A DNA stretch of 64,000 nt from CAVSIS01 sp963814875 (GCA_963814875.1 CAWFFJ010000015.1:62001-126000); one strand, 5' to 3'; positions 32,660 through 41,851 are shown, counted from the first letter of the stretch. Notes: generated by a model from the sequence alone, not told the origin. Translations and numbers: made by a program.

Positions 32660-34594
32660 CTACTTGTGCCAGCGGACGAAGACTGCGTAGCGGCTGGCGT
32701 CGAAGTCCGACAGGCTCGTCAGGGTCTCGCTGTACTGGTTCGACTCGTACTCGACTGCAGCTCCCCATGCCTTGGTGAAGTCGTAGGCGACGCGGCCCCA
32801 GCCGCGCTCGAGCTTGAACGGCAGTGTGCCGGTGTTCTCGAGCGAGGAGTAGCCCGCCGAGAGCATCGCCTTGGCGACCCGCCAGTCGAAGCTCGCCTCC
32901 CACAGATCGCCGTCCTCGGAGTGTATCGACGGCTCGGTCCCGAAGTCCTGGGGACGACGGATGATCGCCGTCGAGTCGGTGGTGTAGGTGTCCCAGGCGA
33001 GGTGGAAAGTGAGGTCGGTGGTGGGACGCAGCGCCGCATCCACCGCCCAGTGGTCGGTGGTCGCGTCGAGCCCGATGCCCTCGGTGGAGTTCTTCGAGTC
33101 GATCGTCTCGCCGGTCCCGGACAGGGTCAGCCACGTCACCGGGGTCCACTCGACCTGCCCGCGCACGCGTGAGCGGTCGAGGTAGTCGGTGCGCAGCACG
33201 GCATTGTCCGCGTCGTCGCTGGTGTAGCCGAGCACGAACCTGAAGTTCCCGAGGTGGACCCCGGCCCCGATGTCGTAGGTGTCGACCTTGCGGTCGAATC
33301 GTCCCGACTGCGCGCCGGGGATCACGATCTCGGCCATGTCCTGGTTGACCGTGGTCGAGGTGTCGCTCGAGCGCCAGCCGGCCCAGACATTGAAGGGTCC
33401 CAGCTCCGAGGCGCGCAGGGTGACGTCGAAGAGGTCCTCGTCGCGCTCGAAGCCGTTGGAGATCCGGACCATCTCGGTGATGTCGCGTGGGTCGGCGCCG
33501 CTGAAGTTGAAGGTGTCGAGGTACAGGGTCGAGACCAGGGACCAGCCCTGGAGCTCGCGGTGGCGGCGCTCGTAGCCGGCGTCGAGCACGACCTTGGAGC
33601 ACAGGTCGAGGCCGGCGCGGACCGCACCTCGCCACGACGGGTTCTCGGTGCGGCTCGCGATGGTGTCGTCGAGGCCCGCGAAGAAGCGCGAGATCCGGTA
33701 CGAGACGAGGCTGCCGGAGAGGGACTCGTCGGAGGTGGTGTCGGAGTCCGAGTCAGCCCGAACGTAGGTGGCGGCGAGGCGGACCCGCTCGCCCACCGTG
33801 CCCGACACGTAGGCCGAGGTCACCGGAGTGTCGGCCTTGGTCTTCGCCGTTCGGGTGAAGTCGTCGAGGGAGACGTCCACGCCGAGGATAGGCGACGGGT
33901 CGAGCCCGGCGCCCTCACCGGGAGCGAGGCGGCTGTGCTCGGTGGACTCGAAGCTGCGCCAGCCCTGGATCACTGAGCCGCGGAAGGTGCCGGCGTGGAA
34001 GGCGAGCCCGACGCGGAACTCCTCGTCGGTCTCCTTGAGGTCCTGGGCAAGCCGGAACTGGTCCTGCCCCACATGGTACGTGGTCCGCCGGGGTCCGTCG
34101 ACCTGGTTCCATCGATAGCCGATGATCGGGGTCACGGCTCGGCCAGGCAGGAGCTCGATCTCGAGGTCGAGCATGTCGCGGGTGCGGTCGGAGGTGTGGA
34201 GCGCGATCGAGCTGTCGTAGGGGTTGGCCCAGCCGGGGATCGCGTCGAACATCTCGTAGCGGCCGTACTGAAGCTTCAGACTGTAGATCCCGCCGAGGTC
34301 GCTCGAGAGGCGGAAGTGGCCGGCAGGGCTACCGCCGAAGCCCGAGGCGTCGATGCGGAAGCGGTCGAACAGACGGTGAGAGCCGGTGGTGTCGAGCAAG
34401 GTCAGCGACAGGTCGCGGATCACGAGCCCGTCGTCGTCGTTGAGCTGCGTGCGGTACATGTCCTGGTTGCCGGAAACGTCGACCCACTGCCAGCCGACCT
34501 CGACATCAGCGAAGGTCTGCTGCGCGTTGACGAGCGGGGCCCACATCCCCACGGCCGCGAGGACGACAACGATCAGAGTGCGGCGCGGCGTCAT
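32660..34594 (-). CDS. MtrB/PioB-family outer-membrane beta-barrel
   Basis: Predicted porin that sheathes a periplasmic decaheme cytochrome and so carries electrons across the outer membrane. 644 residues: signal peptide ending VNAQQ, then alternating amphipathic strands throughout (GGIYSLKLQYGRYEMFDAIP, VTPIIGYRWNQVDGP, HLGNFRFVLGYTSDDADNAV). Size and pattern match the decaheme-associated outer membrane protein family, and it sits nine bases after the MtrA/DmsE-like decaheme gene. It lacks the CxxC near the N-terminus seen in Shewanella MtrB, and ends VRWHK rather than in a terminal phenylalanine. AGGAGG before ATG 34594. Confidence 0.88.
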   Translation of the reverse strand: MTPRRTLIVVVLAAVGMWAPLVNAQQTFADVEVGWQWVDVSGNQDMYRTQLNDDDGLVIRDLSLTLLDTTGSHRLFDRFRIDASGFGGSPAGHFRLSSDLGGIYSLKLQYGRYEMFDAIPGWANPYDSSIALHTSDRTRDMLDLEIELLPGRAVTPIIGYRWNQVDGPRRTTYHVGQDQFRLAQDLKETDEEFRVGLAFHAGTFRGSVIQGWRSFESTEHSRLAPGEGAGLDPSPILGVDVSLDDFTRTAKTKADTPVTSAYVSGTVGERVRLAATYVRADSDSDTTSDESLSGSLVSYRISRFFAGLDDTIASRTENPSWRGAVRAGLDLCSKVVLDAGYERRHRELQGWSLVSTLYLDTFNFSGADPRDITEMVRISNGFERDEDLFDVTLRASELGPFNVWAGWRSSDTSTTVNQDMAEIVIPGAQSGRFDRKVDTYDIGAGVHLGNFRFVLGYTSDDADNAVLRTDYLDRSRVRGQVEWTPVTWLTLSGTGETIDSKNSTEGIGLDATTDHWAVDAALRPTTDLTFHLAWDTYTTDSTAIIRRPQDFGTEPSIHSEDGDLWEASFDWRVAKAMLSAGYSSLENTGTLPFKLERGWGRVAYDFTKAWGAAVEYESNQYSETLTSLSDFDASRYAVFVRWHK

Positions 34595-34603
34595 CGTGGC
34601 CTC

Positions 34604-35461
34604 CTACTTCTGCAGCGTGGGCGACGCGTTGGAGCCGTGGACCGCGACGTGGCACACGGTGCAGTTGCGGTACCGCGGGCTGCGCAGGTCGTGGAACGAC
34701 GGCGGCTGTGAGCCGAGGGTGCCTACGGTCGTCGGGCTGTGGCACTCGAGGCAGAGCTGGTCGACCCTCGTGCGGCGCAGGGCGTGCGGATTGGACGAGC
34801 CGTGCGGCTCGTGGCAGGTGATGCAGGTGGCGGTCGCGCCGCCGGGGTGGGTGTACACGAACGGTCCACGCAGGTCCGCGTGGCAGCTCACGCAGGCCAC
34901 GTCGCCCGCGCGGTCGACCTTGAGGCTGCGCTCGCCGGGCCCGCCATGCGGGTTGTGGCAGCTCACGCAGTCGAGCCCGGCGCGGCCGAGACGATGGCCG
35001 TAGGGTCGGTCGAAGGTGCGCGCCTGCGCCGCGTGGCAGCGCCCGCAGAGCTCGACCGGCTCGGCCCTGAGCATGTGGAGCGCCGGGGCGCCCTTGGGGT
35101 GCACCTCGTGGCATGACTCACAGGTCACGCCGGCCCGGGTGTGGACCTCACCCGCCTCGAAGGCGGAGTGGAGATCGCTGTGGCACGTGGCGCACATCCG
35201 CGCGAGATCTGCGCCGCTGGGAATCTTGATCAGTGAGGGATCGGCCTCTTCCATGTGGCGGGTGCCGTCGCCGTGACAGCTCGTGCAGGCCGGGACGTCG
35301 TCCCGGTGCTGCCCGTGCGGTGTCAGGGCGAAGGACGCGGCGACCTCGTCGTGGCAGTCGGCGCAGACCGGCCCGGAGTCGGCCTCCTGGGCCCAGGCCC
35401 CGCTGAAGGCCGTCGCGACCAGCACGAGCGCCGCGCCGAGCACCGGAGTGAGCTTGCTCAT
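34604..35461 (-). CDS. Periplasmic decaheme c-type cytochrome, MtrA/DmsE family
   Basis: 285 residues with a signal peptide (MSKLTPVLGAALVLVATAFS, cleavage after AWA) and ten CxxCH haem sites: CADCH, CTSCH, CATCH, CESCH, CGRCH, CVSCH, CVSCH, CITCH, CLECH and CTVCH. The even spacing of haems over the whole length is the MtrA/DmsE/PioA plan, a wire inserted in the outer-membrane barrel. The ATG at 35461 follows GGGGAGGA; the in-frame extension to 35575 is rejected because it precedes the signal peptide. Lies between the MtrC-like and MtrB-like genes. Confidence 0.93.
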   Translation of the reverse strand: MSKLTPVLGAALVLVATAFSGAWAQEADSGPVCADCHDEVAASFALTPHGQHRDDVPACTSCHGDGTRHMEEADPSLIKIPSGADLARMCATCHSDLHSAFEAGEVHTRAGVTCESCHEVHPKGAPALHMLRAEPVELCGRCHAAQARTFDRPYGHRLGRAGLDCVSCHNPHGGPGERSLKVDRAGDVACVSCHADLRGPFVYTHPGGATATCITCHEPHGSSNPHALRRTRVDQLCLECHSPTTVGTLGSQPPSFHDLRSPRYRNCTVCHVAVHGSNASPTLQK

Positions 35462-35534
35462 GCCCGTCCTCCCCTTCCCGAAGATCGTACGGCGGCCCGC
35501 CGACGGTCGGCGGGCCGCTTGAAGTTGACGTTCG

Positions 35535-37556
35535 TCAGTGCGCGTGCACCTTGTCGACCGAGAACTCGCGGTCATCGCCGTGGCAGGCGGCGCAGGACTC
35601 GCCGAACGGGGCCGTGTTCACGTACGCGTGGGACGCCGCGTCGACCGTGCTGTGGCACGACAGGCAGGCGGCCGCGGCCGGGAGCATCGGCGAGTAGAAG
35701 TCGCGCTCGGTCAGGGTCGGCAGGGCGTCCTCGGTCACGGGAACGGAGTAGGTGCCGGGAATGTGGCAGGTCACGCAGGTCCGCCGGTCGCCGGGGAACA
35801 GGACATCGCTGAAGCTGGTGTTGCCGATGGAGTAGCCGTGGGTGAGGTTCTCGCCGGTGTGGATGCGGTGGATCATCCACTTGAAGTGGATCGACTCCGC
35901 GGGAGCGTCTCCGGCGGTCGCGTCCGGGTTGTGGCAGACGAGGCACTCTTTGACGTTGAAGCGCTGGCCGCCGTGGAGCGCGAGCACGTCGTGGCACACG
36001 TTGCATTTGGCGAGATCGACCACCTCGCGGCGCGGGACCGGCGTCCCGTCGGTGACGGCGGCGTAGTAGACCGGGTTGAAGGCCGCCTCGCGGACCGACA
36101 GACCGGTCGCGGAACCGTCGTCGATGGTGACGTTGCGGTAGACGTCGGCGCTGAACAGCCAGGTGCCGACCGCATCGGCCGGAATCGGATTCTGGAAGGT
36201 GTAGGACGCGGTGTCACCGGTGACCGTGGCCGTGACGGCGTCCTCGCGGAAGCTCCGGGTGTAGTCGGTGGTCGGACCGCCGACCAGAATCCGGAGCCGG
36301 GCGAGGCTCGACGGCGCGACGAAGGACCCGTCGTCGTTGGTGACGCGGAAGGTGACGGTGGGCATGCTGCCGGGTTCCGTTCCGGTCACGTCGAGGATTT
36401 CCATGTGGAGGCCGGCGAGCTGCTTCGACTTGGTCGGGATGGTGTGGGCGCCCATGATCGAGATGTCGAACTCGCGGTCGCCCTGGGGAGTGTGGCAGCG
36501 CGCACAGATGGCGTCGTCGAGCTGCGGGATCGGGTGCACGTCGGCGGTGGTCCAGTCGATGTTGTCGTGGCAGCTGCCGCAGGCGGCCCGGCTGGGCTCG
36601 TCGTACCAGACGTGGCTCTGGGGCGCGTCCTCGCCGTGGCAGCGCGTGCAGTTGCGCACGTCCTGGGGGAAGACGACGTCGGAGTAGTCGTTGACCGACT
36701 GCTGGTAGCCGATGATCTGGTAGGGCGTGCCGGCCTTGACGCTGGGCAGGTTCTCGCCCATGTGGATCTTGTGGATCATGACCTTGAAGTCGACGGTGTT
36801 GCCGGTGTCGGGGTCAACCGAGCCCGAGTTGTGGCACAGCACGCACAGCTTGACCTCGCGCCGGCTGCCGCCGTGGAACGCGAGCTGCTCGTGGCACGAG
36901 TTGCAGGTCGCGTCGGAGATCTCCTGCCAGACGTCAGTGACGTCGCCGCCGTCGGGCCGGAAGTCGTACTCGACGTTGGCGTAGTAGTTCTTGCCGGCGA
37001 TTTCGGTGAGATCGCGGGTGGCGTAGATGCCGAGGGTCGTCGTCTTGGTGGCGTCATAGTCGACCGGCAGCACGGTCTTGAACCGGTAGCGAAGACGCCC
37101 CATGCCGAGGTCCTCGGTGGCCCCACCGGAGTCGCTCGAGGCCTGGTTCTCGGTGTCACCGGTGATCGGCGAGGTCTGCGGACGGGTGGTGTAGGCGTGG
37201 TAGTCGCGGGCGTCGCCGTCGTACCAGGACAGGATGTAGCTGAAGCTCACCGCCCCCGGCGTGATCACGCCGGCGCGGTCGAGCGGCTGGTTGAGGTCGT
37301 CGGTGAAGCTGAGCACCACCACCGGCCGCCGGTCGGACGGGATCTCGACGCTCTCCACCGTCACCTTGAGGCCGGGGCGGATGTATGAGTACTCATCGGA
37401 GGTGAGGTAGTACTCGGACTGGCTCTTGTCGTAGACCTGCTTCGGGTCCGGCCGGCCGTCGGGGCCGAGCCGCCCGGCAGGGTTCCGGGACATCGTCGGC
37501 AGGGCAATGGCACCAGCCGTCGTCAACAGGACCAGGGCACGCTGGATCGACAGCAT
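35535..37556 (-). CDS. OmcA/MtrC-family decaheme c-type cytochrome
   Basis: 673 residues, predicted outer-surface terminal reductase. Ten CxxCH motifs fall in two pentaheme groups (about residues 217-354: CNSCH, CVLCH, CTRCH, CGSCH, CARCH; about 519-655: CNVCH, CLVCH, CVTCH, CLSCH, CAACH), separated and preceded by beta-rich domains. This is the MtrC/OmcA plan. Repeated MIHKIHMGENL and MIHRIHTGENL segments precede haems in each half. An N-terminal signal peptide is present, but there is no cysteine for a lipobox, unlike Shewanella MtrC. AAGGAGG precedes ATG 37556. Confidence 0.93.
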   Translation of the reverse strand: MLSIQRALVLLTTAGAIALPTMSRNPAGRLGPDGRPDPKQVYDKSQSEYYLTSDEYSYIRPGLKVTVESVEIPSDRRPVVVLSFTDDLNQPLDRAGVITPGAVSFSYILSWYDGDARDYHAYTTRPQTSPITGDTENQASSDSGGATEDLGMGRLRYRFKTVLPVDYDATKTTTLGIYATRDLTEIAGKNYYANVEYDFRPDGGDVTDVWQEISDATCNSCHEQLAFHGGSRREVKLCVLCHNSGSVDPDTGNTVDFKVMIHKIHMGENLPSVKAGTPYQIIGYQQSVNDYSDVVFPQDVRNCTRCHGEDAPQSHVWYDEPSRAACGSCHDNIDWTTADVHPIPQLDDAICARCHTPQGDREFDISIMGAHTIPTKSKQLAGLHMEILDVTGTEPGSMPTVTFRVTNDDGSFVAPSSLARLRILVGGPTTDYTRSFREDAVTATVTGDTASYTFQNPIPADAVGTWLFSADVYRNVTIDDGSATGLSVREAAFNPVYYAAVTDGTPVPRREVVDLAKCNVCHDVLALHGGQRFNVKECLVCHNPDATAGDAPAESIHFKWMIHRIHTGENLTHGYSIGNTSFSDVLFPGDRRTCVTCHIPGTYSVPVTEDALPTLTERDFYSPMLPAAAACLSCHSTVDAASHAYVNTAPFGESCAACHGDDREFSVDKVHAH

Positions 37557-37943
37557 CTCATCCCTCCTTACGCCCGCGGTTGAAGAGCCGCCGGGACGCT
37601 TCCATTCTGGAGTTGAACCGCCCGCCGCCGCCGAACGCTGCGCTCCCGATCGTTCGAGGGGGAGTGGGGCTCCTCAGCGAGAAGCCGCCGGGACGGGCGT
37701 GCGGTCTCAAGAAGATTCATTCCTGGTTGAGCTTCGCTGATAACCAGTTGTTTGTCAAGAGAATTGAGCATGTGCTCACGAAACGGCTCAGGGCATGGAG
37801 CTTCTGACCAGGCAAGCCAATGCCGGACCTGAACTTCTGGTCCGTGTGCCGGGGATTCTCGCGAGTCACTGTTCAGTCACAAATGAGATGGAGTCCGAGG
37901 ATATCGGCACGGCTCTCGTGTTCCGGAGACCGGATGACATCGA
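37557..37943. other. Intergenic region upstream of the decaheme operon
   Basis: About 390 bases with the ribosome site of the OmcA/MtrC-like gene. A TTGACA on the minus strand (37758-37753) may be a -35, but no -10 of good quality follows at the right spacing. The leader would be near 180 bases. No gene seen. Confidence 0.45.
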
Positions 37944-37983
37944 CGCAGAAACGAAGCGGGCGGCAGCCGAAGCTGCCGCCCGC
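37944..37983 (-). terminator. Strong terminator after the nine-heme cytochrome gene
   Basis: Perfect 12-bp arms (37956-37967 and 37972-37983) around a four-base loop that reads TTCG on the minus strand, followed by TTCGTTTCT. It separates the nine-heme gene from the decaheme operon. Confidence 0.85.
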
Positions 37984-38005
37984 GGTTCGAACGCGAGATG
38001 TGAGG

Positions 38006-41000
38006 TTACGGCTTCATCGGGACGGTGGTCGCGTCGTTGGTCTTGGCGTCGATCACCGAAGCCGAGGTCAGGATGCCGTTGCCCGAGATCACCTCGACCG
38101 TGGCATAGCCCCAGCCGATGTTGGGCTGACCGGCGCGGTTGGCGAAGGGCTGGACGTCCTGGACGACCATCCCGGAGCCGATCGACATCGTGTAGGTGAT
38201 CAGCGGGGTCCCGGTGCTCGACCACAGGGTGACGGCCACCTCGGCCGGCGTGAGGCCGGTATTGGTGACGCTGATGTTGCTGCGGAAGGTCCCCGCGGCC
38301 TCGCGCAGGCCGATCAGACGGGCGACCTGGCCGGTCGTGAGGCCGGCGCCGCCGGCATAGCCGTTGAAGAACTGGCCGAAGGTGCCAGCGTCGGAGGTGT
38401 TGAACATGCGCGAGGCGACCTCGAGCGGCTGGTTGGAGCAGATCTCCACCGCGCCCTTGTCGCTGACGCCCATCTGGCCGACGATGTCCTCGAACACGCC
38501 CTGGGCGGCCGGGTCGACCGCGCCGGAGGCCATCGTCGTGCCGGAGCCGGTGTGGAGCACGAACTCCACGCTCGCGGCCGACTGGGCCATGTTGCGGGTC
38601 ACCATGTCGGTGCGCCAGACGCTGTTGTTGAGGCCGCTCGAGTGGGCCGCGATCTCGGTCCAGTAGACGTACGGGGTGGTGCAGGTGACCGCACCGCTGC
38701 CGTCGCCGGGGTGGACCTCTCCGGCGCCGATGCCGCCGCCGGCACCGATGCCGCCCGGGCGGGCCGCGTTCTTGAGCGCGTCGAGCGACGCGGTGAGCAC
38801 GGCGGTGGTCCACGACGGGTTGTGGACGCCCTCACTCTTGTCGCTCTCGAGCAGGTTGTAGTTCCAGCCGGCCTTGGGCAGGCTCTGATCCGCAAGGTTA
38901 TAGAGCGCGACCGCCGGCCCGCCGACGGTGGACTGCGCCTTGACGCTGCTGAGCGCCACCGGTCCGACCACGGTCGAGTCGGTGAAGGTGACCGCGATGC
39001 CCTGCCCGCCGTGGGATTCCTCGAAGCTGATCGAGGCGATCTGCGCCGCATCGGTGATGGTCCCCGAGCCGGCGAGGTCGATGGTCTTGCCGAGGGCGAT
39101 CTGCTCCTGGATCAGGCGCAGGATGCTGGCCTCGATGCTCGCCTTGAGCTCTTCCATCTTGGCGACGAAGGGGCCCTGGACGTCCTCGGCCTTGACCACC
39201 GAGTGGCACTTGGAGCAGATGGTCGGGCTGGCGTAGAAGGTGTGGTTGGTGCCGCCCTGCTGGTAGGAGAGGTCGGCCGGCGGCGGGGTCTTCTCCATGT
39301 GGCAGGCCACGCAGGCGTCCTCGACCCGGGAGTGGAAGCTGCGCTTGTTGACCTCGACGAGGTAGGCGTTCTGACCCATCAGCACGTCGCCCTGGACGCC
39401 GAGGTGGGGTGCGCGGGCCGCGTCTGAGAGGCTGAAGGTGGAGTCGTTGCGCAGACCGCGCCTGGAGTTGTGGCAGGTGATGCAGATCGCGCCGCGGCCG
39501 ACGTCAGTGGCGATGAACCCGGCCATCAGCATCGGCGTGTCGCCACTGATGCGCACGGTCGCGTTGGTGTCGGCGCTGCCCGAGGTGGTGCCGATCGCGT
39601 GCGGATCGTGGCAGGTCTGGCAGGTCTGCGGGTGGACCTCGTCCTCGGTCCAGGTGATCGGGATGTTGGCGTTGGGGTCTCCTGCGACCTCACCGGTGAG
39701 AATCGGCAGCCAGGCCAGGAAGCCGTTGGCGCTGTGGCACTTGGCGCACGTGCCATTGGTGCCCTCGGCCTTCGCCACCTCGTAGTTGGCGTGGCCGCTG
39801 AGCTGCCACTGCTGGAAGCGGCCGTGGCGGGCAGGCTCGCCGTGGCAGACCCCGCACATGTCCGCCGACAGCGTGCCGCGCACGGCGCCGAGGGAGTGGG
39901 CGTTGGTGTTCTGCGGGCCGTGGCAGTTCTCGCACTGGATATTGGCCTGCTTCGCGATGTCGGGGAACTGGGCCAGGATGTTCGTCCAATTGTCCTCTTC
40001 GCCGTGGGTCAGCAGGTTGGAGTCGAGGAAGGCCTGCCAGTCGGGGTTGTCGTCAATGCCGCCGTTGACGGCGCCGGGGTCGTAGCCCACGGTGTGGCAG
40101 GTGATGCAGCTGGTGCTGTAGTGCCCGTTCGGGGTGTCGACGTTCTGGGTGAAGATCTCGGCGTGTCCGGTCTTCTTCCAGGGCGTGAACTCGTCCGCTG
40201 CGAAGGTCCCGTTGTGGCAGGTGGTGCAGGCCTCGTCGGGAACCGGCCGGCCGTCGGCGTCCTGGCCGACGATGACGCCGCGCCAGGTGCCGGCGTAGAC
40301 CGGGATCGAGACCTGGGCGCTCGACGCCAGGTCGGTGACCTTCACCATGTACTGGCCGGCCACGTCGGGGGTGAACTCGGGGGTCTTGGTCGATGCGCCG
40401 CGCAGGCCGGCGCTCGAGCCCGCCGGCGCCGTCAGCGTCCAGTCGTAGCTCGCCTGGTCCTTGCCGTGGAGCACGACCGGGACGCCGAGGGCGACGTTCT
40501 GGATCCCGGAGACCGAGCGCCAGGGCAGAGCGGTGACGATCTCGCCCTCACCGTGATAGGTGCCGGAGGTGGTCACGACCTCGACCTCGAGCATGACCGC
40601 GGCGGCGTGCTCGAGCGCGAAGGGGTTGGTACCCAGGAGCCCGAAGCGGTCCTGGACGCCGCCCGGGAACTCGCCCGGCGGTACCGGGACGTTGGGCGGC
40701 AGCTGGTCGGCCCCGATCGGCGGCTCGGCCAGCACGTGGAGCAGGTACGCACGGTAGGCGTCCTCGTCCGCGAGCTGGACCGTGACGGTATCGGTCGAGG
40801 TCCCCGAGAGCACCGCCTCGGCGCCCTCGACCTGGCTCCACGAGATGCTCTGCAGCGAGGAGCCGTCGGTGATCTCGACCGCGGCCGTCGCCGAGACCGT
40901 CGCGCCGGGCGTTGCGGTGCCGCTGACGGTGACGGTGACCGTGACCGGCTGCGCCAGGGCGCTCGGAGCGAACCCGAACGCGACCAGGGCAGCGGCCGCG

Positions 41001-41047
41001 AGGATGACGATAGGAACTCTGTCCATACACAAACTCCGACGCCTCAT
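38006..41047 (-). CDS. Large exported nine-heme c-type cytochrome
   Basis: 1013 residues. The signal peptide (VPIVILAAAALVAFGFAPSA) is followed by beta-sandwich regions (about 30-270, VTVTVTVSGTATPGATVSAT; a PKD-like SYDWTLTAPAGSS). Nine CxxCH sites lie at about residues 275-615: CTTCH, CITCH, CENCH, CGVCH, CAKCH, CQTCH, CITCH, CVACH and CSKCH. About 400 haem-free residues follow, with Gly-rich and beta-rich parts ending VIDAKTNDATTVPMKP. The haem part resembles multiheme cytochromes of the octaheme/cytochrome c554 kind (KTGHAEIFT, CENCHGP). No close family is named. ATG 41047 follows GGGGAGGAGGAG; the frame to 41155 runs through the promoter. Likely partner of the conduit next door. Confidence 0.88.
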   Translation of the reverse strand: MRRRSLCMDRVPIVILAAAALVAFGFAPSALAQPVTVTVTVSGTATPGATVSATAAVEITDGSSLQSISWSQVEGAEAVLSGTSTDTVTVQLADEDAYRAYLLHVLAEPPIGADQLPPNVPVPPGEFPGGVQDRFGLLGTNPFALEHAAAVMLEVEVVTTSGTYHGEGEIVTALPWRSVSGIQNVALGVPVVLHGKDQASYDWTLTAPAGSSAGLRGASTKTPEFTPDVAGQYMVKVTDLASSAQVSIPVYAGTWRGVIVGQDADGRPVPDEACTTCHNGTFAADEFTPWKKTGHAEIFTQNVDTPNGHYSTSCITCHTVGYDPGAVNGGIDDNPDWQAFLDSNLLTHGEEDNWTNILAQFPDIAKQANIQCENCHGPQNTNAHSLGAVRGTLSADMCGVCHGEPARHGRFQQWQLSGHANYEVAKAEGTNGTCAKCHSANGFLAWLPILTGEVAGDPNANIPITWTEDEVHPQTCQTCHDPHAIGTTSGSADTNATVRISGDTPMLMAGFIATDVGRGAICITCHNSRRGLRNDSTFSLSDAARAPHLGVQGDVLMGQNAYLVEVNKRSFHSRVEDACVACHMEKTPPPADLSYQQGGTNHTFYASPTICSKCHSVVKAEDVQGPFVAKMEELKASIEASILRLIQEQIALGKTIDLAGSGTITDAAQIASISFEESHGGQGIAVTFTDSTVVGPVALSSVKAQSTVGGPAVALYNLADQSLPKAGWNYNLLESDKSEGVHNPSWTTAVLTASLDALKNAARPGGIGAGGGIGAGEVHPGDGSGAVTCTTPYVYWTEIAAHSSGLNNSVWRTDMVTRNMAQSAASVEFVLHTGSGTTMASGAVDPAAQGVFEDIVGQMGVSDKGAVEICSNQPLEVASRMFNTSDAGTFGQFFNGYAGGAGLTTGQVARLIGLREAAGTFRSNISVTNTGLTPAEVAVTLWSSTGTPLITYTMSIGSGMVVQDVQPFANRAGQPNIGWGYATVEVISGNGILTSASVIDAKTNDATTVPMKP

Positions 41048-41126
41048 ATCGTTACTCCTCCTCCCCTGGATCAAGGGGTACCTTTCAAACCACGCGTCGA
41101 TGTCGCGAGGTATGCGCATATGAAAA

Positions 41127-41155
41127 TATTTACCATTTCGAGAACCGAAATGCAA
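41127..41155 (-). promoter_or_regulatory. Promoter with palindrome upstream of the nine-heme gene
   Basis: On the minus strand TTGCAT (41155-41150), 17 bases, TAAATA (41132-41127). The spacer holds ATTTCG-N5-CGAAAT (41151-41135), a perfect six-base inverted repeat that could be an operator. The leader would be about 70 bases. Confidence 0.5.
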
Positions 41156-41491
41156 TGCCTATCTCAACTTCGCGACAAGTTCTCAGAACAACTTCCTGAC
41201 AAGGAACGGAACCCCTGACAGCATTGATTTTGCAGTGTTCACGGCAGGTTTTGGCTGGACGGCCCGGCTGCGCAACCCTCGCAGGAACCGCCCCGTGTCT
41301 CAAGCGGAACACCCGCGCCGAACGGACCCGCGTCGGGCTCAGCGACAACCTCCCCACGGCCGTCATCTCCACCCTGAACCATCGATCGGAGCGTCTCTGA
41401 AGCTGCATCAACAATATATGTCGTGAAGGTTGTGGAGGCCCGTCACCCGATGCTAGCCCGTTCCGTGACCTGAGCAGTGAGCTTGCCGTCA
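41156..41491. other. Intergenic region, no gene seen
   Basis: About 335 bases between the cytochrome promoter and the two-hairpin repeat. It lies downstream of the microcompartment operon. AT-richer than its surroundings near 41150-41220. No protein-like frame or RNA fold recognised. Confidence 0.5.
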
Positions 41492-41589
41492 GGATTCGCC
41501 CAGCGAATCCAAAGCAGCGCGGGCCGCAGAGCCCCGCTCGATCGTTGCCCACGGTTATCCCGTGACGGGGCTCTGCGGTGCGCGCTGCT
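41492..41589. repeat. Two-hairpin intergenic repeat, copy B
   Basis: Small hairpin GGATTCGC-CCA-GCGAATCC (41492-41510), then a large hairpin with 24-bp arms at 41513-41536 and 41566-41589 (core CGCAGAGCCCCG/CGGGGCTCTGCG, a few mismatches) and a small inner hairpin CACGG-TTATC-CCGTG in its loop. It overlaps the stop codon of the last microcompartment gene and may end that operon. Related to copy A (30499-30596), with the order of the two hairpins reversed. Confidence 0.82.
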
Positions 41590-41851
41590 AGCCGACGTCG
41601 TCGACGATGCCCACGACCACCGATCGTACGGGCATCTTGGGTACCCCGAGGACCTGTCGGGCGCCGTTGCCCTCGTCGAGGATGAGCACGGTCTCGCCGG
41701 CGCCCGCGCCGACATGATCGACGGCGATGACATAGCCGCCGGTTGGGCGGCGGCTGGCGTCGAGCTTCGCGCACACCAGCAGCGTGCGGCCCGCCATGTC
41801 GTGGTGGTGGATGGTCGAGGTGAGACGTCCCGCGACGCGCGCCAGGATCAT
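41588..41851 (-). CDS. Microcompartment vertex protein, EutN/CcmL type (BMC-P) 3
   Basis: 87 residues forming a pentameric shell vertex. MILARVAGRLTSTIHHHDMA is the family start, with GYVIAVDHVGAGAGETVLIL and the C-terminal VVVGIVDDV typical of EutN/CcmL. ATG 41851 overlaps the stop of the gene upstream (ATGA). Last gene of the shell operon. Confidence 0.9.
   Translation of the reverse strand: MILARVAGRLTSTIHHHDMAGRTLLVCAKLDASRRPTGGYVIAVDHVGAGAGETVLILDEGNGARQVLGVPKMPVRSVVVGIVDDVG

Noticed and set aside
35538..37388. 616-codon plus-strand frame antisense to the decaheme cytochrome
   Set aside because: Valine/glycine/arginine-rich shadow; the opposite strand has ten haem sites and a signal peptide.
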